The position numbers and the translations under genes were made by a program. Shown here piece by piece: positions 34,413 through 43,100 of a stretch of DNA of 64,000 nt; position 1 is the stretch's first letter, and each line of letters starts with the position of its first letter. Origin of the DNA: Natronorubrum bangense (GTDB lineage: Archaea > Halobacteriota > Halobacteria > Halobacteriales > Natrialbaceae); the NCBI RefSeq assembly GCF_004799645.1, contig NZ_CP031305.1:1798001-1862000 (forward strand), given 5' to 3'. The notes under the pieces were generated by a model that had not been told where the DNA came from, did not search any database, and saw nothing but the letters and a program-made list of their open reading frames with translations.

Positions 34413-36215
34413 ATGCCTCTCATGGACAGGATACTGCGGGTTGATCTTTCTGCAGGGCGCGTAACGAGCAGCGAGATTCCTGACCGGTGGCTCGAGAACT
34501 ACGTCGGGGGCAAAGGAATGGGCGCTCGCTACCTCTATGCGGAACTCGAGCCGGGGACGGACCCGGAGGCACCGGCCAACATCCTGCTGTTCATGCTGGG
34601 GCCACTGACCGGATACACACCCGGCGAGCAGCGGTACGCGGCGATCACGAAATCGCCGTTGACCGGGGCGTTTCTGGACTCCTACGGCGGGGGCTCGTTT
34701 CCCGGTCGGCTGGCCGGCTCGCTTGGCGACCACCTCGGAATCCTCGTTACAGGCGAGGCCGACGAGCCAGTCGTGCTCTCGGTCGCCGACGGCGAGGCAA
34801 CACTCGAGCCAGCCACGGCGCTCTGGGGACTCGATGCTACGGAAACCTGTGCGCGATTCCCAGACGCTGCGGTCGCCTGTATCGGCCCTGCCGGGGAGCG
34901 TGGCGTCCGGTACGCGACGATCGCATCCGACGGCGGCGACCACCATGCTGGACGGGGCGGTGCGGGGACCGTGATGGGGGCGAAGAATCTGAAGGCCGTC
35001 GTCGCCCATGGAGCGGCGCCGAACGGGCTCGCCGACCTGCGAGATCGGTACGGCGAGGCGTTCGCCGAGAGCGACGCGGGACGCTGGCTCACTGCGAGTG
35101 ACACGCTCGAGACAGTCGACTTCGCCAACGAGGTGGGCGTGCTGCCGACCCGTGGCTGGCAGGCGGGACAGTTCGACGGGGCTGACGAAATCGGCATCGA
35201 GCGCGTTCGCGAAGACGCCCATGGACGAGAACGCCCCAACGACCACGTCCCGGGTGGATTTCAGGTCGATAGCGACACGGGTGAGAGCGTTCCCCGTGGT
35301 GCGACGCCGATCGTCCTCGGAGCAGGGCTCGGGATCGACGACTTCGACGCGGTTGCGACACTGGGTGCGATCTGCGATCGGCTCGCGATGGACGTCATCA
35401 CGGCAGGGAACGCCATCGCGTGGGCGATACGGGCGAGCCAGCAGGGGGTGATCGACCGTGACTTCTCCTTTGGCGATGAGGAGACTGCTCGAGCGCTTAT
35501 CGACGAGATCGTCACCCAGTCGACGCCGCTCGGTGTCGCACTCGCAGGCGGTGTCGAGAGGGCAGTCGACCAGTTCGGCGGTAGCGATCTCATTCCGACG
35601 GTAAAAGGCATGGAGCTCTCCTCGTACGACCCGCGGCGCGCGGAGACGATGGCGCTGGCGTACGCCACGAGCGATCGTGGGGGCTGTCATCGACGGGCAC
35701 GACCGGTCGAACTCGAGTCCGTCTCCAGTGGCGATCCGAGCGACACGAAGCGAGCCGCGTCGGTCGTCGCCGAGCAAAACCGCCGGGCAGTGCTGTGGTG
35801 TCTGATCGTGGATGATTTCCTCGAGGAGGTGTTGCGGGCAGACCTGGGTGCAGAGTGGCTTGGGGCCGTCGGATACGACCACAGCCGAGACGACCTCGAA
35901 CGGGTCGGTGAACGGGTCTGGACGCTCGTCCGGCTGTTCAACGTCCGTGAAGGATTCTCGCGGACGGACGACGAGCTACCGGAAATATTGACGGAACCGC
36001 CCAGCGATGGCTCGAGTGAAGGGAACGCTGTCGATCGAGCGACGTTCGACGCGTTGCTCGATCAGTACTATGCGGTACGCGACTGGGACCGTCTGGGTCG
36101 GCCGACTGCGGAGCTCCGCAGCCGACTGGACCTGGAGGGTGTTTTCGATGAGGACACGTCGGTTTCGCAGTCACCCACACACGACGGGGCGACAGAGCCA
36201 ACTGGTGACAGCTGA
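34413..36215 (+). CDS. Aldehyde ferredoxin oxidoreductase family protein lacking cluster cysteines
   Basis: A 600-residue homologue of tungsten-dependent aldehyde:ferredoxin oxidoreductases. Family landmarks are the cofactor-binding YVGGKGMGARYL (30-41), GPLTGYTPGEQRYAAITKSP, RGGAGTVMGAKNLKAVV (181-197), LGIDDFDAVATLGAICDRL and KGMELSSYDPRRAE (398-411). The 4Fe-4S motif C-x2-C-x3-C, expected near residue 275, is replaced by RPNDHVPGGFQVDS; only the late Cys463 (VLWCLIVDDFL) remains of four ligands. Without the cluster, electron transfer to ferredoxin would not follow the standard route. The TGA stop is the first triplet of an 83-bp repeat. Confidence 0.85.
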   Translation: MPLMDRILRVDLSAGRVTSSEIPDRWLENYVGGKGMGARYLYAELEPGTDPEAPANILLFMLGPLTGYTPGEQRYAAITKSPLTGAFLDSYGGGSFPGRLAGSLGDHLGILVTGEADEPVVLSVADGEATLEPATALWGLDATETCARFPDAAVACIGPAGERGVRYATIASDGGDHHAGRGGAGTVMGAKNLKAVVAHGAAPNGLADLRDRYGEAFAESDAGRWLTASDTLETVDFANEVGVLPTRGWQAGQFDGADEIGIERVREDAHGRERPNDHVPGGFQVDSDTGESVPRGATPIVLGAGLGIDDFDAVATLGAICDRLAMDVITAGNAIAWAIRASQQGVIDRDFSFGDEETARALIDEIVTQSTPLGVALAGGVERAVDQFGGSDLIPTVKGMELSSYDPRRAETMALAYATSDRGGCHRRARPVELESVSSGDPSDTKRAASVVAEQNRRAVLWCLIVDDFLEEVLRADLGAEWLGAVGYDHSRDDLERVGERVWTLVRLFNVREGFSRTDDELPEILTEPPSDGSSEGNAVDRATFDALLDQYYAVRDWDRLGRPTAELRSRLDLEGVFDEDTSVSQSPTHDGATEPTGDS

Positions 36216-36295
36216 CACGGATTGCTGTAACTCTCAACCGCTGATCGCCGACCCGTTCTGGCGATCGGCGGTAATTGACGAGAGTAAACCGTATG
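36213..36295 (+). repeat. 83-bp palindromic repeat, copy A
   Basis: Begins TGACACGG on the stop codon of the oxidoreductase gene and ends ACCGTATG. Copy B (58037-58119, minus strand) has the same length and aligns end to end, with GATCGGCGGTAATTGAC identical in both. The inner part can fold as a hairpin around GATCGCC/GGCGATC. It separates two convergent genes (oxidoreductase and egsA). Confidence 0.8.
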
Positions 36296-36332
36296 ACACA
36301 GTCTGCTGTTCCAGCCGATCGAACCGACAGCG

Positions 36333-37394
36333 TCAGGAAATGACGCCGGTTTTCGTCGCCACTTCGCGTGCCGCTCGCTCGTCCATTCCGTCACCAAGGA
36401 TCGTGTACCGATCACGGATTTCGTGACAGGTAGTCAGCGATTCGATAACGGTCTTGTCGTCGATGCCAAGCCCGTCCGCAGTCGTCGGGGCATCGATACT
36501 GGCCAGCGCGTTTCGAATGTCCTGCCAGATGCCGCGTTCGCCGCCGTGTAGGTACGCGGTCATGATCGAGCCAACGCCGACTTGGTGGCCGTGTAAGGCT
36601 GCGCCGGGGGCGAGTCGATCGAGCTGGTGTGAGAAGAGATGCTCTGCACCACTTGCCGGTCGGGACGAGCCGGCGATGCTCATCGCGACGCCCGACGACA
36701 TGAGCGCCTTGGTCACGACCCAGGACGACTCCTCGAGCCCCGGTCGGATGAGGTCGGCGTTGTCCACGAGGATCTCGGCGGTCATCTCCGCGAGCGCGGC
36801 CGCGTACTCGGAGTACTCGACGTTTTTCAGCCGATGGGCGAGCCGCCAGTCCATTACGGCAGTGTAGTTGGAGATAATGTCTGCACAGCCTGCCGTTGTG
36901 AGTTCCCACGGCGCGTCGGCCAGAATCTCGGTGTCTGCGATGACTGCAAGCGGTGGCTCGGCCGCGACGCTGTGTCGGGTGTCTCCGTCCGGAACGGAGC
37001 CACGATTACTGACGATCCCGTCGTGGCTGGCTGCTGTCGGAACCGAACAAAAGCCCATCTCGAGGTGATAGCTCGCCATCTTGGCGATGTCGATAGCCTT
37101 TCCGCCACCGATGCCGACGAGATAGGAGACGTCCTCGGCGTTGGCGGTCTCGATCACTCGCTCGACGGCGTCGAACGTCGCTTTCTCGATCGTGACGACG
37201 GCGGGGTCGACGCTGGTCGCTTCGAACGCTGCGACGATCGGCTCCGCGGCGACCTTCCGTGGCGTCGGGCTGGTCACGAACAGCGGCCGACCGTGTAAAT
37301 GCAGATCATCGATGACGTCGACGACCTGATCGATGACTCCGTGACCGACGACGACGTTTCGCGGCAGGCGAATCCATGCCGACTTTTCGAACAT
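36333..37394 (-). CDS. egsA: sn-glycerol-1-phosphate dehydrogenase
   Basis: A 353-residue NAD(P)-dependent enzyme that reduces dihydroxyacetone phosphate to sn-glycerol-1-phosphate, the backbone of archaeal ether lipids. The nucleotide-binding VGIGGGKAIDIAKMASYH (93-110), the metal-binding Asp125 in TAASHDGIVSNRGS, the SGAEHLFSHQLD histidines and GHQVGVGSIMTAYLHG are all present. Length is normal. Start is the ATG giving MFEKSAWIRLPRNVVVGHGV; an extra ATG four codons upstream is less likely. It is an archaeal hallmark gene. Confidence 0.95.
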   Translation of the reverse strand: MFEKSAWIRLPRNVVVGHGVIDQVVDVIDDLHLHGRPLFVTSPTPRKVAAEPIVAAFEATSVDPAVVTIEKATFDAVERVIETANAEDVSYLVGIGGGKAIDIAKMASYHLEMGFCSVPTAASHDGIVSNRGSVPDGDTRHSVAAEPPLAVIADTEILADAPWELTTAGCADIISNYTAVMDWRLAHRLKNVEYSEYAAALAEMTAEILVDNADLIRPGLEESSWVVTKALMSSGVAMSIAGSSRPASGAEHLFSHQLDRLAPGAALHGHQVGVGSIMTAYLHGGERGIWQDIRNALASIDAPTTADGLGIDDKTVIESLTTCHEIRDRYTILGDGMDERAAREVATKTGVIS

Positions 37395-37479
37395 ACGTGC
37401 TCTCACTCACCCGTGGGCCATGTGTTTTTCCCGTTACTCGAGCGCTCGACGATCTCGACACCCGCTGTCAATGTCTCGG

Positions 37480-38469
37480 TCAGAGCGTCTCGAGAATCCC
37501 TAGCACTCGCTCTTCTGCCTCTCGGTTCGGGCCGTGCTCGCTGCCGTCGCGGTCGCTCTCGAGATGGGAGACGACGGCCCGTTCCATGGCTTCCTCGAGC
37601 GGCGTCGATTCCCAGCCGAGTGCGGTGAGTTTCGCCGTCGAGAGGATATGTGGGTATGGGCGGTACAGCAGGTAGTCCTCGAGATCGATCCCGCCCGCCT
37701 CGAGTTCGTGCTGGCCAGCGTGGACGATCTCGACGTCCGTCTCGAGTTGCGCTGCAATTACGTCGACCAGTTCCTCGAGCGTCGTGAGTCGCCGGTCGCC
37801 GACGTTGTACGCCTCGCCAGCCTCGCCGCGTTCGGCGACGATCCGAAGCGCGCTGGCGACGTCCTCAACGTAGGCTCGATGCCAGATGTTCGTTCCGTCG
37901 CCAGGAACGAGCACGCGATCGAACCGGTTCACCCGGTCGATCCACCAGTCGAGGCGTTCGGTGTAGTCGTGTGGGCCGTAGACGATACACGGCCGGACGC
38001 TCATCGCGTTGCGTCCTTTCTCTGCGGCCGCAAAGACCGCACGGTCGCCTTCGGCCTTGCGGTTGCCGTAGGTGTCACTTGAGTCGTCGATCGCCTGCTC
38101 GGTCGTACAGGGTTCGAGTGGCGTCTCGCCTTCGCGTTTGGGGAGTTCCTCACGGCCGTAGGCTGCACCGCTCGAGACGTAGACGTACGCCTCGCAGTCG
38201 TCGAAGATCCGCGTCGCTGCCTGCACGTCTTTCGGGTGGTAGGCGACACAGTCGAAGACAGCGTCGGGGTCGACCGTGGTTGCGGCAGCCTCGAGCGCCG
38301 AGTCGTTCGTCCGGTCGCCTTCGATGTGGCTGACGCGGTCGTCAGTCTCGAACGGGTTGTCGTGGCTCCCTCGATTGAAAATCGTCACATCATACTCGTG
38401 CTCGAGTAACTCTTCGACGAGATGGCGGCCGATAAACCGCGTGCCGCCGACGACGAGTGCGTTGTCCAT
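37480..38469 (-). CDS. NAD-dependent epimerase/dehydratase
   Basis: A 329-residue extended short-chain dehydrogenase. The NAD-binding motif is VVGGTRFIGRHL (7-17), followed by VFDCVAYHPKD, YVYVSSGAAYG and the YGNRK (Tyr-x3-Lys) active-site pair. The C-terminal substrate domain contains WHRAYVEDVASALRIVAE and GEAYNVGDRRLTTLEELVDV. It is likely a nucleotide-sugar or mRNA-binding-type epimerase relative; the substrate is unknown. It lies about 85 bases before egsA on the same strand, but is separated from it by a promoter-sized gap. Confidence 0.85.
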   Translation of the reverse strand: MDNALVVGGTRFIGRHLVEELLEHEYDVTIFNRGSHDNPFETDDRVSHIEGDRTNDSALEAAATTVDPDAVFDCVAYHPKDVQAATRIFDDCEAYVYVSSGAAYGREELPKREGETPLEPCTTEQAIDDSSDTYGNRKAEGDRAVFAAAEKGRNAMSVRPCIVYGPHDYTERLDWWIDRVNRFDRVLVPGDGTNIWHRAYVEDVASALRIVAERGEAGEAYNVGDRRLTTLEELVDVIAAQLETDVEIVHAGQHELEAGGIDLEDYLLYRPYPHILSTAKLTALGWESTPLEEAMERAVVSHLESDRDGSEHGPNREAEERVLGILETL

Positions 38470-38594
38470 GTCCGTTCGTCGTCGCTGCCGGGGAAAGGTT
38501 CAGCGGTCTGTGGTGCGTCGTGTGTCGCCGGTTGGGTGTCGTGGCTGTGGCTCCGAACCAGGCCAGTTTTTTCGGTTCGTATCCGACAGCCAGT

Positions 38595-39011
38595 ATGGGC
38601 GGCACCTACGTTCTCGTCATTGATCTCGCTCGAGCGGCGACTCTCGACGTCGGCGCGTTGGGTGCGTGCGAGTTTACCGCCGGAACCTACGCGTACGTCG
38701 GCAGCGCCTTTGGCCCGGGCGGGTTCGCCCGCGTCGATCGCCACCGCGAACTCGCCGCCGGCGAGCGCGAGACTCGCCACTGGCATATCGATTATCTGCT
38801 CGGCCACCCGGAGACGTCCCTCGAGTCAGTGATCAGGTTCCCCGACGCCGACCGGGAGTGTGAACTGGCAGCCTCACTTCCCGGCGACCACGTCCCCGAC
38901 TTCGGGGCGTCGGACTGTGGCTGTGAGGCACACCTGCTCGAGTCATCGGGTGCCGATGTCGTCCTCGAGGCAGCGACCGACGCCGGCGGCGTTGTCGACG
39001 CCAGCTGTTGA
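38595..39011 (+). CDS. DUF123 (GIY-YIG-like) protein
   Basis: A 138-residue stand-alone DUF123 protein. GTYVLVIDLARAATLDVGAL, CEFTAGTYAYVGSAFGPGG and RHWHIDYLLGHPE are the diagnostic segments; the GTYAYVGSA strand corresponds to GIY-YIG. In many archaea this domain is fused to endonuclease III, hinting at DNA work, but here it is alone. Cys residues (DADRECEL, SDCGCEAHLL, DASC) are conserved in the family C-terminus. Start is the ATG opening MGGTYVLV. Confidence 0.85.
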   Translation: MGGTYVLVIDLARAATLDVGALGACEFTAGTYAYVGSAFGPGGFARVDRHRELAAGERETRHWHIDYLLGHPETSLESVIRFPDADRECELAASLPGDHVPDFGASDCGCEAHLLESSGADVVLEAATDAGGVVDASC

Positions 39012-39055
39012 AACCGGGCCTCTGAGTTATTACGAATGCGTGTGAATCAGTAGCT

Positions 39056-39658
39056 ATGAGTAAGTCAGATTCCGACACCGATCCACTGCTCAACGACGAC
39101 GCGATGGCCCAGTTCCCCGTTCCGACGTTCGACGAACTTCCCGACGATCTACAGGAACGAATCGCCGCAGAAACCGACCGCGCCGGCTTCACGCCGAACG
39201 TGTTCTCGGCGATGGCGTACAAGCCCTCCCACTTCCGCGCCTTTTTCCAGTATCACGACGCCCTCGTCGAGGACGCTGCCCTCGAACGCGAGGAGATCGA
39301 GATGATCGTCGTCGCGGTTTCGGGTGTCAACCACTGCTACTACTGTAATGTGGCCCACGGGGCGCTCGTCCGGATCTACGCCGACGATCCCACACTGGCC
39401 GACCAACTCGTCGCCAACTACCGGACGGCGGATATCAACGACGCCCACCGAACGATGCTCGACGTCGCCGTGACACTGACCGAGCACCCGACCGAGGTCG
39501 AACCGGACGACCTCGAGGCGCTGCGCGAGGCCGGTTTCAGCGAGGAGGCGATCTGGGATATCGCGGCCGTCACGGCGTTCTACAACCTGAGCAATCGGCT
39601 CGCGATGTTCGCCGGGATGCGACCGAACGACGAGTTCCATACGCTCGGCAGGGAGTAG
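39056..39658 (+). CDS. Peroxidase-related AhpD-like enzyme
   Basis: A 200-residue carboxymuconolactone decarboxylase/AhpD-like protein. The CxxC-His active motif HCYYCNVAHGALVRI is intact, preceded by PNVFSAMAYKPSHFRAFFQY and followed by DVAVTLTEHPTEVEPDDLEA and YNLSNRLAMFAG, as in uncharacterised peroxidase-related enzymes. It likely reduces peroxides with thiol turnover. It starts 44 bases after the DUF123 gene in the same direction. Confidence 0.88.
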   Translation: MSKSDSDTDPLLNDDAMAQFPVPTFDELPDDLQERIAAETDRAGFTPNVFSAMAYKPSHFRAFFQYHDALVEDAALEREEIEMIVVAVSGVNHCYYCNVAHGALVRIYADDPTLADQLVANYRTADINDAHRTMLDVAVTLTEHPTEVEPDDLEALREAGFSEEAIWDIAAVTAFYNLSNRLAMFAGMRPNDEFHTLGRE

Positions 39659-40158
39659 CGGAGCCGTCACAGTCGACAGCTCGGTAATCGACACGGCTGC
39701 GGAAAAACGGCAGAGGTTTAGCCATCACTAAATATTAAGTTAGATGGAAGAAAAGACAGAACTGTCAATGGAGGTGATGAGACAACGACAGATGAACTGA
39801 CACCGCTTCGATTTACCATTACCGGGCGTGATCGTGCCAGGTGACACAGGCCCGGTACACAGCGGAAGCCGGTATGTGGGTACGACACGGTGTTTCGACA
39901 GGTGGTCTGTCTCGTAACTTCCGTCCGTAACCCGCTCCTATAGCCCAGTAACAATCCGCTGTTTCGCTATCACTACCGTGCTTCTTGACGGCCTGTTACG
40001 TGATCCGTGCTGAAATCTCGCTAGCACCATAGTTTAGACAAGTCTAATTAGCCCGTTTGCTACCTGTGTATCCACTGTGGTAATAGAGCTACCTACAAGA
40101 GACGCGACCGGAACCGATGGCGGTTGCTCGATCCACTCGGCTACCACAGCCGGCCGTC
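39659..40158. other. Convergent intergenic region, about 500 bases, no gene seen
   Basis: Between the 3' ends of the AhpD-like and gltB genes. Base composition is lower in GC than the flanks and no open frame is convincing. The one clear structure is the inverted repeat TTAGACAAGTCTAA at 40034-40047. A remnant of lost DNA or an unrecognised non-coding RNA cannot be excluded. Confidence 0.45.
40034..40047. repeat. Inverted repeat TTAGACAAGTCTAA
   Basis: Six-base arms TTAGAC and GTCTAA around AA, about 110 bases past the gltB stop. A related TAGACA/TGTCTA pair lies upstream of gltB at 44761-44796. Confidence 0.5.
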
Positions 40159-43100
40159 TCAGTCGTCGCTCGTGGCGAAACTGGCCGACTCGGCCTCGAG
40201 TTCGGTCTCGGGCACGCCGGGCAGTTCGGTGCGGACGTCGTCGCTCCCCTGCTCAGTGATCGCCTCGTGGTAGGCGTCGGGCATAATTTTGACGAAGCAC
40301 TCGAGTTCGCGCTCCCAGTTTTCGAGCAGGTGTTCGCCCCGCTCGGAGCCGGTGTAGGCGACGTGGTTCTCGACGAGTCGTCGCAGCATCTGTTCGTCCT
40401 GGTCCTCGAGTTCGTCGTACAGCGAGACCATCCCGGTGTTCGCGCGGTCGGCGAACTCGTCGTCGGGGTCGTAGACGTAGGCGACGCCGCCGGACATGCC
40501 AGCCGCGAAGTTGGTGCCGGTCTCGCCGAGCACGGCGACGACACCACCGGTCATGTACTCACAGCCGTGGTCGCCAACGCCTTCGACGACGGCCTTGGCT
40601 CCGGAGTTCCGGACGGCAAATCGCTCGCCAGCGACGCCGTTGACGTACAGCTGTCCGTCAGTTGCACCGTAGAGCGCAACGTTGCCGATCGCGATGTTTT
40701 CGGTCGGATCGTAGGTCGCCGTCTCGGGCGTTCGAACGGTGAGCTTTCCACCCGAGAGCCCCTTGCCGACGTAGTCGTTGGCGCTGCCGTCGAGATGCAT
40801 CGAGACGCCGCTTGCGAGAAACGCTCCGAAACTCTGGCCGGCCGTCCCCTCGAGGTCGACCGAAATCGTATCTTCGGGGAGGCCGGGTTCGCCGTAGCGG
40901 CTGGTGATGCGATTCGAGAGCATCGCGCCGACGGTTCGGTCGACGTTCGTCACGTCGGCCGAGAGCATGACCGGCTCCTCGCTTTCGATCGCGTTGGCGG
41001 CGGCCTCGATGAGATCACGATCGAGTTGGGCCTCGAGTTCGTGGTCCTGCTCGCGGATCTTGCGCCGAACGTCGCCCTCGGGTTCGGCCAGCACCCCCGA
41101 GAGGTCGACGCGGCGGGCTTTCGGATGGTCGATGTCCTCGCGCTGGGTGAGCACGTCGACCTGGCCGATCATCTCGTCGATCGTCTCGAAGCCGAGTTCG
41201 GCCATGAGCTCGCGCAATTCCTGGGCGATGAACGTCATGTAGTTGATGACGTGTTCCGGCTCGCCAGGGAAGCGCTTGCGCAGATCCTCACGCTGGGTAG
41301 CAACCCCGACTGGGCAGGTGTTGTTGTGACACTGCCGGGCCATCACGCAGCCCGAGGTGACGAGGCTGGCGGTGCCGAAGACGTACTCCTCAGCACCGAG
41401 CAAGGCGGCGACGGCGACGTCGCGGCCGGTCTTCAGTCCGCCGTCAGCGGAGACGCGGATGCGGTCGCGCAGCCCGGTCGCACAGAGCATCTGGTTCGCT
41501 TCGGCGAGGCCGAGTTCCCAGGGGAGGCCGGCGTTTTTGATCGACGTTCGTGGCGAGGCACCCGTCCCACCAGAGTGGCCCGAGATGTGGACCACGTCGG
41601 CGTTTGCCTTCGCGACACCCGCTGCGACCGTGCCGATGCCAGCCTCGGAGACGAGCTTGACGTTGATGTCTGCCTCCTCGTTTGCCGCTTTGAGGTCGAA
41701 GATCAGCTGTTTCAGGTCCTCGATCGAGTAGATGTCGTGCAGTGGCGGCGGCGAGATGAGGCCGACCCCTGGCGTCGACTTACGGACGTGGGCAATCATC
41801 TCGTTGACCTTCTGTCCGGGGAGATGGCCCCCTTCGCCGGGCTTCGAGCCCTGTGCCATCTTGATCTGTAGCTCGTCGGCACTCGAGAGATACGTCGAGG
41901 TGACGCCGAAGCGGCCCGAAGCCACCTGCTTGACGTTACACTCCTTCTCGGTGCCAAATCGCTCCGGCGGCTCGCCACCTTCGCCCGAGTTCGACTTGCC
42001 GCCGATGCGGTTCATTGCGATCGAGTTGTTCTCGTGAGCTTCCGGCGAGAGCGAGCCCAGACTCATCGCGGCCGTCGAGAAGCGCTGGACGATGCCTTTG
42101 ATCGGCTCGACGTCCTCGATCGGCACCGGGTCGCGATCGGAGTCGAACTCGAGGAGTCCACGCAGGGTCTGGAGGTTCTGTTGTTGGTCGTTGATCAGCT
42201 CTGCGAACTCCCCGTAGCGTTCGTAGTCGTTCGAGCGGACGGCCTGCTGGAGCGTGCCGACCGTATCCGGATTCCACTGGTGGTGGATCCCGCTCGAGCG
42301 GTGTTCGAACTCGCCATGGCGGTCGAGGTCGCTGTCGGCGTCTTCGAAGGCCGAGCCGTGACGCTCGCGGACGTCCGCTTCGAGTTCGGCGAGACCGATC
42401 CCTTCGGTGCGGTTCTCGGTGCCGTCGAAGTACTCGGCGACGAGCTCCGAATCGAGGCCGACGGCCTCGAAGATCTGGGCTCCTTGGTAGCTCTCGACCG
42501 TCGAGATCCCCATCTTTGCCATGATCTTCAGCAAGCCGTCCTCGAGTGCGCCGACGTAGGCGTCGATTGCGGTCGCCGTATCTGCGCCGTCGGAGCCAGC
42601 CGTGATGTCCGCGATCGTCTGGTAGGCGAGGTACGGGTTGATCGCGCCGGCACCGTAGCCGACGAGCGTCGCCATGTGGTGGACGGTTCGGGGGTCAGCG
42701 GACTCGACGACGAGGCCGACGTGGTTGCGCAGGCCGTTTCGCACGAGATGGTGGTGGACGCCGCCGGTCGCGAGCAGGCTCGGGATCGCGGCTCGGTTCT
42801 CGTCGACGCCTCGGTCGGAGAGGATCAGCACGTCGTGGCCCGCTTCGATTGCGTCGACGGCGTCCTCGCGGACGCGTTCGATCGCCGTCTCGAGGCCAGT
42901 TCCCAACTCCTCGCTCGCGGGCTGGTAGGTAATATCGATCGTCGCCGCCGTGATACCGTTTGTCGAACAGTCACGGATCGACTCGAGGTCGCCGTCGGTG
43001 AGAATCGGCGACTCGAGGACGAGTTGTCGAGCGTGTTCGGGCGACTCGGTGAGGAGATTGCGCTGGTAGCCGAGTCGGCTCTCCATCGACGTCACCAGCT

